A stretch of DNA of 64,000 nt. It comes from Craterostigma plantagineum (lineage: Eukaryota > Streptophyta > Magnoliopsida > Lamiales > Linderniaceae). The position numbers and the translations under genes are program-made. Positions 11,191-22,078 of the stretch are shown here, piece after piece; the stretch's first letter is position 1, and each line of letters opens with the position of its first letter. Under the pieces are notes generated by a model. The model did not search any database and was not told the origin of the DNA. It saw only the letters and a list, made by a program, of their open reading frames with translations. The stretch covers positions 1-64,000 of the forward strand of contig JAPQWV010000643.1 in assembly GCA_027422505.1 (NCBI GenBank), read 5' to 3'.

Positions 11191-13396
11191 CACTCTCCGA
11201 GCAACCGCTTTGTACCCGGCATGATCCCCAGCACATCCCTCATGCACTTCTTCCAATACCAACCTCCCCTTCTCTCTGGACAAACACCGGGCTTCGGGGT
11301 GGACGAAAGCTCTCTTGTATAGCTCCTCTCAATAAGGCAGAACTTCCGTCGGAATTTTCCTGCATCCCTATGTTCAGGGTCGCGCAAGGCCTCCAAGATA
11401 GGAGCCCTCCAGTCTTCTTCCTCTCCTATACATCCCACCTGCTCCGTACGATCCTCCCTGCTAGGCGTCAGCATCGTAACCTTCCTGGTCCCCTCGGGGA
11501 CTGCGTTGCTAGCTAGATTCGCCAGAGAATCCGCCCTACTATTCTCTTCTTGGGGAATCTGTCGTATCTCGAAACTGTCGAAGGAGGCTTCAGCCTTCCC
11601 ACTCGTTCGGCATACTTCACCATCTTTTCATTCTTAGCCTCGTAGTTCTCTTGGACCTGCTGAGCTACTAGCTGGGAGTCCGAGTATAGGATCGACCCTG
11701 TAGCTCCTAAGCTACTGAGGATCTCTATCCCTTTCACTAGGGCTTCGTACTCGGCTTCGTTGTTGGACGCCGGGAAGTCAAAGGTTACGGCAAATTGTAG
11801 TTTATCTCCCTCTGGCGTGATAATCAAGACTCCTGTCCTGCACCTGTCGATGTTGACGAGCCATCGACATAAGCCTTCCAGGTCGGTGACACATCTCCCC
11901 GGATAGATTCTAGTAGGAAATCCGACAGGGCTTGTCCCCTAATGGCAGGTCGCCTCTCGAACTCAACATCATATTCACCCAGTTCAACTGCCCACTTAAC
12001 CATCCATTCGGAAAGGTCGGGCCTACTTAAAGTCTGTTTCAAAGGTAAATTGGTGCGTACCCGTACTTTGTGAGATAAGAAATAGGGGCGTAACCTCCGG
12101 ACCGACACCATCACCGCCGAGGCTGCCCTCCCGATTTCGGAGTACCTGCTTTCGGCTGCGTTCATCGTCTTATTCATGAACACATGCCTTTGGGTGTCGC
12201 CTTCCTCTTTCAGGAGAACCACACTCACGGCACGCTCCTCTGTGGAAAAGTATAAGCTCAGCTCATCTCCAGGCAACGGTTTAGTCAATAACGGCATATT
12301 ATGCAAGTAATGCCTTAGTCCTTCGAATGCCGACTGTAATTCTTCCGTCCACTCGAATCGGCATCCCTTTCGGAGTATTCTGAAGAAAGGTAGGCTCCTA
12401 TCCGCGGACTTGGCGATGAATCTGCTCAGCACCGCCAGCCTACTTGTTAAGCATTGGACCTCCTTGATGTTCCGGGGTGGCTGCATTTCCAGTATGGCTT
12501 TTACTTTGTTGGGGTTTACCTCTGTTCCCCTCTTCGTGACCAGGTACCCAAGAAATTCCCCGACTGCACTCCAAAGGTGCACTTCTCGGGGTTCAGCTTC
12601 ATACGACACGTCCGGATGGTTCGGAAGGCTTCGTCCAGGTCAGCGATGTGGTCTTTGGTCCATGTCGACTTGACCAGCATGTCATCCACATACACCTCCA
12701 TATTACACCCGAGCTGGTTCTTGAACACGGTATCAGCCATCCGTTGATAAGTAGCTCCTGCGTTCTTAAGCCCAAAGGGCATCCGATGTACCCGTACGTG
12801 CCTCCCGCCGTAAGAAAGCAAACCTTGTCTACATCGTCCGGGTTTAGCTTTATCTGATGGTACCTCTGATAAGCGTCCATCATACTAAACATCTCATACC
12901 CTGATGTAGAATCCACCAACTGATCTATCCTTGGTAAAAGATAGTGATATTTAGGACAAGCTTTGTTGAGGTCTCGAAAATCCACACACATTCTCCAAGA
13001 GTCATTTCCTTTCTTGACCATAACAACGTTAGCCAGCCAAGTGGGGAATTGTACTTCTTTAATGTGTCCTGCCTTGATCAGCTTCCCAACCTTGGCCTTG
13101 ATATCCTAATCCCTCTCGACTCCAAATCGTTGGAGTCTCTGTTTCATAGGGCGGCTCCCTGGGAGTATGTTCAGGTGCTGCATAGCTATCCTGGGATCTA
13201 CTCTGGTCATGTCTGCTGGTGAGAAGGCGAAGAGATCAGCATTCCGTCTCAGACATTCGACCAGCTGCGATGTTGCTCCTTACCCATCTTCGTCCCTACC
13301 TGGGTAGCGAAACCCTATTTCCTGGGTAAAGCTCCACTGTCATTAGCTCCTCGCCAGGCTGGGGCTGCAGCCTCGTGGGTTCCCCATCCTCCTCTC
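11187..13396 (-). pseudogene. Tat-1 pol: RT, RNase H, archaeal-type RNase H, integrase N-terminus
   Basis: Minus-strand pieces in order: reverse transcriptase (13,021-12,516) with RMCVDFRDLNKACPK, HRMPFGLKNAGATYQRM and catalytic EVYVDDMLVKS; RT end and first RNase H (12,609-11,900); a second RNase H starting WKAYVDGSSTSTGAG and running to 11,513 with SNNEAEYEALVKGIEIL and YSDSQLVAQQVQ, the dual RNase H typical of Tat elements; then integrase N-terminus EEDWRAPILEALRDPEH (11,474-11,187). Frameshifts break it at about 12,820, 12,600, 11,825 and 11,480. Integrase stops abruptly at the zinc-finger region at 11,187 and resumes, complementary in extent, at 24,079 on the other strand. Confidence 0.9.
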
Positions 13397-15815
13397 CTAG
13401 TTTCGTACGTTTTGCTTGCCTAACTTCGACTCCACCTTTTCCTTTCCCCCGTCACAACCTTGACTTCTCGTAACAACGGCTGGAGCTGACCTGATCTCCC
13501 GAGACCTCCCCACCTGATCGCCTACCGGGAATTTGATCTTCAAGTGATACGTCGAAGGCACTGCCCTGAATCCGTTAATAGCTGGACGCCCCAATATGAT
13601 ATTGTATATAGAAACCGCATCAACCACCAGGAAGTTAACCATTCGTACCACCCGTCTGGGGTCTTCACCTAGTCCTACTAGGAGTGTGACTTGGCCTAAG
13701 GGCTGTATGCCAGCTCCGCCGAATCCGTATAAAGAGGTAGTCACCGGCTTCAGCTTCGTTCCTAACTTCATCCGCTTGAAACAGTCCAAGAATATTATAT
13801 CCGCTGAACTGCCTCCGTCTATGAATACTCGTGACACGTTGTATCCTGCCACGTCCGTGGTGATTACGAGAGCATCGTTGTGGGGCCGCACGACGTCAAC
13901 CTCATCCTGCGCTCCGAACTGTATGTTCCCTGTGGTCTCCATTTGACCCACTAGGCTGTCTCCTGTCAGGGCCTTTCCATTCTCTCTCATCCGAGCATAC
14001 GACTTTCGTGTCGGGTGTGAGTCTCCACCATCTGGGCCCCCAACTATGATGAGGATGTGGGCTCTTTGCTGGCTGGGCCCAGGCCTATTAGGTTCCAACA
14101 TAGGTTGCTTTCCATTGTCTTGTCCCGGACCTTTCTTCTCCCGGGGCTGTGTTGGTGGGACCGGTCCTCGATCTCGGTATATAAACTCCTTAAGGAGCCC
14201 TGCCTTTATCAACCTTTCTACTTCATTCTTCAGGTGCGTGCAATTGTTAGTGTGATGCCCATATTCGTTATAATAACGGCAGAAGGGCCCTGACGTGGGC
14301 TTTGGGTGTCCTCGAGGGCTGGCTCGAGGATACCTGATGTCTGGATGTCTTGTCGCCACAGCCAGGACCTCTTCCGGGCTCATTCGTAGGGGAGTGTATC
14401 TCTGATACCTGGGAAGGAATCTGTTCGCGCCACCTGGTATAGGCCTTCTGGTCGCTGGGGGTGGATAACTCGGACGTTTCCCTTGTTCCGATTATGGTTC
14501 TGCGTTTCTTTTTTAGGTACTATCCTAGTCGTTACCTCTCGGATCTTTGCCAGCCTGCTTTCCTCCAAATTTATATACTTATCGGCTCTGCCCAGTAGTT
14601 CCTCGAATGTTTGTGGGGGCTTTTTGGAGAGCGACGCGAAGAAGTCGCCAACCTGCAAACCGTGAACCAAATCGTTAATTTTAACGGAAGTAGTGGCGGA
14701 GGGTACCTCCAAGGCTGCCACATTGAATCTTCTGATATAAGATCGAAGGCTCTCGTCTGATCGCTGCCTGACTTGAAACAAGGACATATTAGATTTAGGG
14801 GGCTTCCGAGCGCTATCAAACTGGTTGATGAACATTTCTTGGAACTCCTCGAATGAGTGGATAACCTCCGGTTCTAGCTGGCTGAACAACTGTTGGGCGG
14901 CTCTCACCAATGTTTTTAGAAAAAACCCTACATTTCACTCCTTCTGAGAAGTTATGCAACAAGATGGTGTTCGTAAAATGCAGCACGTGTTCCTCCGGGT
15001 CGGTGGTACCATCGTACTTGTATGGAAACTGTTTGAAGTTGAGCGCTACTTCTCCCTCCAACAACTCCTTGGCGAAAGGCGTGCCGGCCTGGTGCAACCC
15101 TCGGAGATGCGGCCTAGTCGTCCTATTTCGCATCTCATCTACCATTTTCCTTAGGTCCGACATTTGCCTTCTAAGCTCCTGTCCATTCGAACTGACAGCT
15201 CCCCCTCGACCGTGCGTGCTACAGCTTCTCCCCTCAACTTCTTGCTCGCTGGCTTTCCTATCTCCTTTTATCCCGCACTCACTGGCTATGGTTGTCGGAG
15301 ATGCTATATTCATTTGATTTGCTGGCCCTTCCTGAACTCCTCTGAGAGGTTCCTCACCTCGTCTGGGTGTTGGGTTCAGCGGTCCGTCATTTCCTCCTTC
15401 ATGGGCCACCTCCCTTCTTGACGGGTTCCTTTCCGGCAGTGGACGTAAGGTCTCTTCTTCGGCCACCGCGTTCTCTCCTACAGTTTCCATCCATTCTGAG
15501 ACATATCCGTCTGAGGTCCCGCCCTGAACAGAGAAAGGCTGCTTCCGTTTGCCCTTGCTCCTATCCTTCCTAGCGGTTATAGCCGCATCCACCGTATTTT
15601 CACCAACAAGTCTAGTTGTTCTACCATCATGGTTATGGGAGTTTGAGGCGGAACTGCTCCAGACGGTCCTGCAAAGGTGGGTGTCGGTGTAATCACTGGG
15701 GTCTCGATCGGTGAGGCCAACGTCGGGGCCGGCATGGGGTTTTCCCCTGCTTCCCCGCGACTTCCTCAAATCTTCCTTGCAGGTTCTGTGCTAATGGTGG
15801 TTGTTCTTCCATCAT
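13397..15815 (-). pseudogene. Tat-1 gag and protease
   Basis: Gag probably starts at the ATG at 15,815 (MMEEQPPLAQNLQGRFEEV), matching Tat-2 gag at 30,826. A frameshift near 15,765 follows. The gag core has FANRAAQQLFSQLEPEV-like sequence at 14,910-14,380 with FNVAALEVPSATTSVKIND, then a knuckle-like CRYYNEYGHHTNNC. Protease follows in 14,383-13,397 with RVFIDGGSSADIIFLD and IILGRPAING. The long C-terminal frame is open, but at least two frameshifts upstream make the polyprotein non-functional. Confidence 0.88.
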
Positions 15816-16005
15816 AGCCAACTTCTAGCCGTCCATAGGGCCTACTGCTCTCCTGAGGACGGCACTCTTCTACTGTCTCTCTCACATCTCGCCTTCAATC
15901 AGACACAAGCTTGGTTTATCTTCCTTGCCTTTTCTTCAAACAGACACAAAAACGGCCTGCCTTCCTTGCTATCACTGCCCAGCGCTCTCACGTCTCAGTC
16001 CATCT

Positions 16006-16023
16006 TTCTCACAGACGGCACCA
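16006..16023 (-). promoter_or_regulatory. Tat-1 primer-binding site
   Basis: The minus strand reads TGGTGCCGTCTGTGAGAA, two bases off the Tat-2 PBS TGGCGCCGTCTGTGGGAA. It sits two bases from the LTR end at 16,026. Confidence 0.85.
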
Positions 16024-16025
16024 TT

Positions 16026-16723
16026 TGATGCGTGTATGACCCCGATCAACAATATTTGGTCCGAGAAAAATGGTGATGGGTGAACGGACTAGGCCTTGTT
16101 TTTGGTGTCTTTTAGAATATGTATTTTAGTGCTGAGAAAGAAAGAAAATGAAAGAGACACAGATTTTACGTGGTTCGGATAGATGTCCTACGTCCACGGG
16201 CCGCCGAAAATAGTATTCACTAGTCACGATTGGGAAATACACACTCAAGCTCACCTCGCTCGTTACAGTGTGGTCATGGCAGAAAAGAGAATGAAGAAGA
16301 TGAATACCGGAGATTTTCTAAGTGTTTTTGTGCCTTGTATTGAGTCTGTCTTTTCTCTGACCTCATCCTATTCACATATATCCATTTTTCCGTTGTCGTC
16401 CCAACTGGCAGTCCTTTGGGACCACATGATAGCGACGTCTGGTACGACTTAGGAAAAACAACACCTGCGAGTGTACTATTGTCAGACTGGCGCGCCTCTT
16501 CTCTGTTCACAATGTCGACCACTCACAGCCATCCACGTGTCCTCTGGTCGACTTTACTTAATATTTCCCGCTCAAACTATTTCGTTGTCAGAACCCATCT
16601 TACTTTTTCCGTACAAGGTCATAGGTACCCAGATATCCCACCTACCTGGTCATATGTCCGAAAAGTCACTATCTTCAGGTAGTCAGGTTAGGAGGAATGC
16701 TGAGCCGAAGGTTACCCCTATAA
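16026..16723 (-). mobile_element. Tat-1 5' LTR
   Basis: This 698-bp LTR is the same family as 29,122-29,827, 29,923-30,612 and 36,958-37,567, here in reverse. On the minus strand it starts TTATAGGGGTAACC (canonical TGATAGGGG with G mutated to T) and ends CATCA. The five bases before it on the minus strand are GTACT, one mismatch from GTAGT, which follows the 3' LTR at 29,828-29,832. Confidence 0.9.
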
Positions 16724-16840
16724 AGTACAAAGACAGAAAACAAAACACATAATTAAGCTTTCGATTTCGAAGCTGTATCTCGTCACAGATCTTAGATTCT
16801 AATAGTATACAAAGAAAAAAGGCGACGAACAACACAGTAC

Positions 16841-16874
16841 CTGCTGATATCCGACTTGGGAAACAAATTCGTTC
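16841..16874 (-). pseudogene. JAZ/TIFY gene exon 2 (34 nt)
   Basis: On the minus strand a 34-base exon lies between acceptor GAATTTAG and donor CAG|GTACTG. Joined to exon 1 (one base left over) and exon 3 (which supplies one base), it reads in a single frame as GTNLFPKSDIS, then S and AAKKMDNKTLIIFYGG. The perfect phase fit with an exon 13 kb away on the opposite strand is strong evidence that these pieces once belonged together. The following intron ended in TTTGTAG at what is now the Tat-1 insertion site. Confidence 0.8.
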
Positions 16875-16982
16875 CTAAATTCGCAAAATCAAAAGCAAAT
16901 TTAGTACCAAGGAAATCCACTAACACCAAATCACTCAGCCAAGCATAGAAAAACGTGAGAAGAAGACATGTCGACGACGAAC

Positions 16983-17141
16983 CTTTAGGTTCGGCAGAAA
17001 AGGCGGTCGCCAAGCCAAGGCTTAGATCGCCGAAGCTACCATTTTCCTTCAGACTGACTCAAACGGCTGCCAGTTCTGAGCGAAGCTAGTAGAAGACCTC
17101 CCACCGTAAGATATGCCTGAAGATTCTAATTTCGACGCCAT
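16983..17141 (-). pseudogene. JAZ-like (TIFY): JAZ/TIFY jasmonate repressor, exon 1
   Basis: JAZ proteins bind and repress MYC-type bHLH activators in the nucleus until jasmonoyl-isoleucine triggers their degradation through COI1. The exon starts at the ATG at 17,141 (MASKLESSGISYGG) and ends at donor AAAG|GTTCGT. It holds the N-terminal motif ENGSFGDLSLG, typical of JAZ proteins. A one-base deletion near 17,050 moves this motif out of frame with the ATG (the ATG frame ends at a TGA there). Exon 2 follows at 16,874-16,841; exon 3 is at 29,832-29,922 plus 37,573-37,839 on the opposite strand. With the frameshift and stop ignored the product would be about 183 residues, within the JAZ range. 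The gene is dead as arranged. Confidence 0.85.
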
Positions 17142-17327
17142 AAGCTCTCTCTGTCGATTTTGAGGTTTCTCTTCTTTTTGTCGGCTAGAGAAATGAAGAA
17201 GATAGATGATGGATTGAAGTTAATGAATGTTCATTTATTTATGCAGATGAAAATGATGAAGAAAGGTTTAACTATTACGTTGCATGTGGGCTAATTAAAA
17301 TGTGATCTCAGAGGTGATGATAAAAAG

Positions 17328-17333
17328 CACGTG
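17328..17333. promoter_or_regulatory. G-box (CACGTG) upstream of JAZ exon 1
   Basis: CACGTG lies 187 bp upstream of the JAZ ATG. G-boxes are the usual MYC2-binding site in jasmonate-induced JAZ promoters, so this is a plausible remnant of the promoter. Six-base motifs also occur by chance. Confidence 0.4.
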
Positions 17334-17384
17334 GAATATGTGACTGTACTTACTTCATCATTCAATTCAATCCTCAATAAGTGG

Positions 17385-17765
17385 CGGTTGAGATCTTCTA
17401 TTCCACTTTGTGTATTCCACTCCGTATTCTAATGAACGAAAATCAGTACACCCCCCCCCCGACAAGTGTTAAATCACACGTAAACATCATTACACCTATA
17501 AATTTTATTATAACAAGTGTTTAAACAAAAAAAACCTCATTATTACGTATTTTTCTATTTTAATATATAATACGATTTTTTCGACTCCATATTAGAAAAA
17601 TACGTAATAATGAGATTTTTTTTTGTTTAAAGACTTGTTGTAATGAAATTCATAGGTGTAATGATGTTTACGCGTGTTTTAACACTTGTCGGGGGGGGGT
17701 GTAACGATTTTCGTTCGTTGGAATACGAAGTGGAAATCAGAGAGTGGAATAGAGGATCTCAACCG
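17385..17765. mobile_element. Long-TIR MITE, Mutator-like
   Basis: The 381-bp element is flanked by 10-bp direct repeats CAATAAGTGG (17,375-17,384 and 17,766-17,775). Almost its entire length is inverted repeat: CGGTTGAGATCTTCTATTCC at the left is mirrored at the right, and the arms include a C10/G9 tract and AAAAATACGTAATAATGAG. A 9-10 bp duplication with very long TIRs suits a Mutator-derived MITE. It lies about 245 bp upstream of the JAZ start. Confidence 0.88.
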
Positions 17766-17775
17766 CAATAAGTGG

Positions 17776-18346
17776 TGCCGTTGGGTGGGGTTCTCCATTT
17801 TACCTTTTTTATGACTATTTTGGTGTTTTCTTTGTTCAATTTATTATAGAAAAATGATAATAATATAATATTGCAATGCAGCTATGCAAGTGGCGTTCGT
17901 TGATTATTTTAGATTAGAAGGTGAAAGAAGCACGTGTTTATATGTGTTAAAAGCAAAGCACAAAGATAATACCGGCGAACTTAGGAGTTTGATTTTAATA
18001 ACTCGCAATTGGTAACAACCATTTACTCTTTTTTTTTTTTTTTCTTATATTGATCGATAAATCATACAATTAAAGAAAACTGTTTGTTCACATGCTCTTT
18101 CATGACCCTTATTTTATTCTTCCCCACATGATCATATAACGACAAATTGGCAAAGAATAAAAAAACTCACAAAAAATCATAACCAATATGGATGGAGCAG
18201 CTGACCGGGCGGGCTACCCCAAGTTCCACTAAAATCCACCATTTGGCAGGCCGGGCCTCCAAAATGGATGACCTACGAAATGGAGGCCTGCTCAGCCCCA
18301 ATTGTGAGCAAAATGAAAGTCTAAACAATTATCTATCGGAGAACAC
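17776..18346. other. Intergenic DNA
   Basis: AT-rich with no gene recognised. A short stretch at 18,190-18,300 rich in GGGCGGGC and AGGCCGGGCC may be a worn MITE end. A second CACGTG lies near 17,930. Confidence 0.5.
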
Positions 18347-18354
18347 CTTAGAAT

Positions 18355-18886
18355 TATGGATGGCAATGGGCCGGGTATGGGTCGGGTTTGGTCGAACCCG
18401 AGACCCGACCCAATTACTTATAAGCGGACCCGGGACCCGCCCCCGCCCCGCCTCGGGTCTGGACCCGCCCCGGCCCGGGCTGGACCCGAACGAACCGGGT
18501 CTGATCCGCCAGACCCAAATATATTGTTTTTTTTCTGTTCGTTTTATTTTCTAAAAGATAAAATAAAGCAAATGCATTGCTTGAGACTCGAACCCATAAC
18601 CTAAGCTTTGTAATACCAAACCTCTACCATTAGACCAACCTGTTCATAATAGTAACAATAACATTATATAACTTAATTACAAAATGAATTATAATATATT
18701 TGTTTTCGGAGCGGGTTTCGGGCCGGGTCTCGGGGCGGGTTTGGCAAGACCCGAGACCCGCTCCGGACCCGGCCGGGTAGAAAAATTCAAATCCATTACC
18801 CGCCCCATACCCGATTATTTTAAAAATACCCGGCCCATTAGGGGCAGGTCCAAACCGGGTCTGGACCCGGCCCATTGCCATCCCTA
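18355..18886. mobile_element. hAT-type MITE
   Basis: The 532-bp element lies between 8-bp repeats CTTAGAAT (18,347-18,354 and 18,887-18,894). Its ends are inverted: TATGGATGGCAATGGGCCGG on the left and the complement of TAGGGATGGCAATGGGCCGG on the right. GC-rich arms of GGGTCGGGT/ACCCGACCC type flank an AT-rich core. The open frames in it are repeat artefacts. Confidence 0.9.
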
Positions 18887-18894
18887 CTTAGAAT

Positions 18895-19714
18895 AATTGC
18901 TCGTCCATTTAGGTATGTCAGTTTTATTGAATAATTTATATTATGTTCCTTTAACTTTTAATTTACTGAATTATATCTATATAAATTATTTTAAATTTAT
19001 CTCCCTTTTAAAATTTAATTAATATATTAAATATCAACTTTTTTAATATAAGTTAATTTATGCATTAGAACCTGCAATGGATGTGCTTAATATACTATCT
19101 TTTAATGTGTTAAAATATCTGTACTCTTATATTAATCCTCAGCCCTATTTAAAAACTGTCAAATTTAATACAATTTGGTATATCAATTACACCAAAAATT
19201 GAACCCAATTTGGCAGTTACTCGCGTTCTATTTTTGTCTCGCTCATATTAGAGAAAAAAACTGCCTCCATGTTCTAATGAATAAAATAAACCGACCGTCA
19301 CATCTAATACAATTACAATTTTGCCATTATTGAATAATTCAATATATCATTTAAATACGTTATACTAAATATACCACCACAAAGTCATCTTATACCATAC
19401 AAAACAAAATTAAAATATTATTATTCCAATCAAATATTCAAAAATTTATATAATAATTTTATGATAGTAGCACATGCATCGAATGTGCTTAATTTACTAG
19501 TCTTTATTAAGGCTCGGTTCGTCAATTTTTATTTTATAAGATAACTACATTTATACCCGTCATTTAGTTTAAATTTTATTTAAATTAATATTCTCTCATC
19601 CCCACTTAAATTCAACAAATATATATTTCTCAATTTTCTTTGTAAACAATTTATAATTTGTTAAAAACAATAACCCACGATATATGCATTAGTTGCACAC
19701 ATTAAGTGTGAAGG
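18895..19714. other. AT-rich intergenic DNA
   Basis: No gene, RNA or repeat boundary could be supported. Confidence 0.5.
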
Positions 19715-19722
19715 TTGACTAG

Positions 19723-20236
19723 TAGAGCTGTCAAAAAAGGGCCGAGCCCGTAGGGTTTGGCCACCCAACCATGAAGGCGGGGTGGGTTGATTACTTCCTG
19801 GCCCGTTTAAAAGGGGGCCGGAACGAGCCAGCCCGTTTAGGCCGCGGGTTGAGGTGGGTCGGGGCGGGCTGGCCCGTCAGTAAATATATATTATATTTAT
19901 TTATTATGTATATATATTATATACATTTATGTATGCTAAATATTAATAAATAATATTTATTAGAAATTAATTGTAATTGATTCAGTTATTAACTTATATA
20001 ATTCATAATTGATTTATGGATTTCCGTTGATTAATCCAACATCCATTATTAATAAAACTGTTATTCGCAAAAAAAAAAGCACATTTTCTTTTAAAAATAA
20101 AGAGTTAGAGGGTTGGCCCCCGCTAGCCCGCCAACCCGCTGTGAGGCGGGGCATATGTTAGCGGGCTTGCCCGCCCCACCTCGTTTAATGGCGGGTTGAG
20201 GCGGGGAGGGGTGGGTCGGCCCGTTTGACAGCTCTA
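19723..20236. mobile_element. hAT-type MITE
   Basis: The 514-bp element has ends TAGAGCTGTCAAAAAAGGGC and the complement of TAGAGCTGTCAAACGGGCCG, flanked by TTGACTAG (19,715-19,722) and TTGATTAG (20,237-20,244), an 8-bp duplication with one mismatch. It shares end type and GC-rich arms with the MITE at 7,026-7,586, so both belong to one hAT superfamily group. Confidence 0.87.
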
Positions 20237-20721
20237 TTGATTAGTTTCAATTGCTGGAGTACCTCATTAAATTATTATCTATAGTCTTATATAAAGAGCC
20301 TAGGCACTAGGGGGATAAAAACGGTAAATTGGTCTGTACAAATTGATTAAATTAATTTTTTTACTTTAATTACTAAACTTATGAAATGATAAGAACCACC
20401 TCATTCTATTTTTAGTAAATCAATTATTAAAATCATTCACTAATAATTAATTTTATATTTTTACACGCATATATGGGTGTGCGAAAAGTACTAGTTCTAG
20501 TAATTATTAGATTTAGACTACTTAATTTACGCGTTTAAACGGCCCAATCACCTGTGCTAAAAATGCAATAATTTGGCGTGATTCATGACTGCTATCAATT
20601 AATAAAATTACTCAAGCATATACAGTAATCACTAAATTAATCCCATACAGAATCACACAGAATCCCAATCTATATTAGTTATTTTCATACACCAACACAC
20701 GGCACGCCGAGTATTATTTTC
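20237..20721. other. Downstream flank of the bHLH gene
   Basis: AT-rich sequence next to the bHLH stop codon (20,722), presumably including its 3' untranslated region. No repeat boundary or additional gene is seen. Confidence 0.5.
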
Positions 20722-21900
20722 TCAGCCTAAGTTTATCAAATCGGCCAACCGTTTCTGCAGCCGAGGCATATCAATATATGCAAGATCACAAATCTGCAAT
20801 GACAATTCACATATATATAACTAAAGAAATCGTTTAATTAACTGAATTAATACGAATTATTGCATGCTTTATCCAACTGTGTTGCATAATATACCTCGTA
20901 TTGGATTCTGTAGAGAAACTTCTCACCGGCCCTACAAGTAGTGCAACTTACGAAGTCAACCAATCCAATCTCAAGCAGTTCCATGAAAACCATAGAGAGA
21001 GAAATCCCTTCAACATCGTCGCATGTAATTAAGATCTCTATCCCATTAGGACAAGAGTTGACCGTTACAGTTTTAGTTTTTCCAACGTTGTTATTGTTTC
21101 TTATTGAGCTCATGCATTGAATGTTGCCCACATTATGTCCAGATTCAGAGCTGTTCGTAGCCAAGTAATTGTCTCTTACCATCTTCAAGCTTTCGATCTT
21201 CTCTTCAATGTGTTTTATGTACTTCACAGCCTCGAGCATGTGGTCCGATGTTGACCTCTTACCCTAAAAAATTCACACGCTCACACACATACACAATCAG
21301 CTCATTACCTTTTTTTTATTTTCCTTTTTTAATTCATTACTTAATTGTCTCCTTTCTGCGAATTAACATATAATTTGGAATCTTTGGACCACAAGCTTTC
21401 ACAATCGTAGCCGAAGCCAGTTAATTCCTTGCAAGGGACTAACTGAAAATTAAAATTAGGTTTCGTAATTATGTGTCTAACATATCCACGCAGACATAAA
21501 CATCCATGGGCGTTAAAGTATTACTTGTAAGTACTTGACAAACAACACTGTATACGTGTGAAACCCCTATTCATTAGAAATAATTACAAGTTTTATTGTT
21601 CGCAGTTACCTTGATATATTCAAGAGGAAGAAGATTGCGGAGTGAGGCACATAGATCAGCCATTTCCTGCCTTCGTTTCCTCTCAACGTCTCTATGAATC
21701 ATTTTTTTTAGCTTGGAATTGATGTTGACAGCTTCGGTTTTCTCAGGCACCATTGTTGATATTTGTCCCTTTGTTATGTTGTTAATCTTCTTCTGATGAT
21801 TACCTTCCGATGAAGTGATACCCATTATGACAGAATCACTTTGGAAAATCTTAGGGTTTTGTAAGAATAGGTCTTCGTCTATGTGTTGGAAGGGAGACAT
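20722..21900 (-). CDS. bHLH transcription factor (bHLH118/120/126-like), 3 exons
   Basis: The product is a nuclear DNA-binding protein of 243 residues. Exons: 21,900-21,610 (97 codons), 21,263-20,895 (123 codons), 20,793-20,722 (23 codons plus TGA). All introns are phase 0 with GT-AG borders (AAG|GTAACT, TAG|GGTAAG after AG, GAG|GTATAT, GCAG|ATTTGT). The bHLH domain spans residues about 69-122: basic region HRDVERKRRQEMADL with the H, E and R positions needed for E-box binding, helix 1 CASLRNLLPLEYIK, loop GKRSTSDH and helix 2 MLEAVKYIKHIEEKIESL. Residues about 150-243 form a C-terminal region like the ACT-like fold of this subgroup. The HRDVERKRRQEM and PLEYIKGKRSTSDH signatures match the Arabidopsis bHLH36/118/120/126 group from memory. 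No stop or frameshift is seen, so it is the one host gene likely to work. It lies within the proposed inverted segment. Confidence 0.9.
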
Positions 21901-21970
21901 GATTTCGTTGGATATATGAAGATGAAATGTTGTGATTCAGGTCCTTTTTAAAACATGGAATGGGGCAGAT

Positions 21971-21978
21971 TATATAAG
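21971..21978 (-). promoter_or_regulatory. TATA box of the bHLH gene
   Basis: CTTATATA on the minus strand lies about 70 bp upstream of the ATG at 21,900, a suitable distance for a short 5' UTR. Confidence 0.6.
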
Positions 21979-22031
21979 AGAGCCCTTACCTATTTATGTT
22001 TCTATTTTACTTTATAGAAAAAATGCTGATG

Positions 22032-22078
<47 letters not shown>

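Noticed and set aside
16792..17013. 73-codon minus-strand frame with hydrophobic segments
   Set aside because: It runs through JAZ exon 1 end, intron 1 and exon 2; splice sites show it is not a separate gene.
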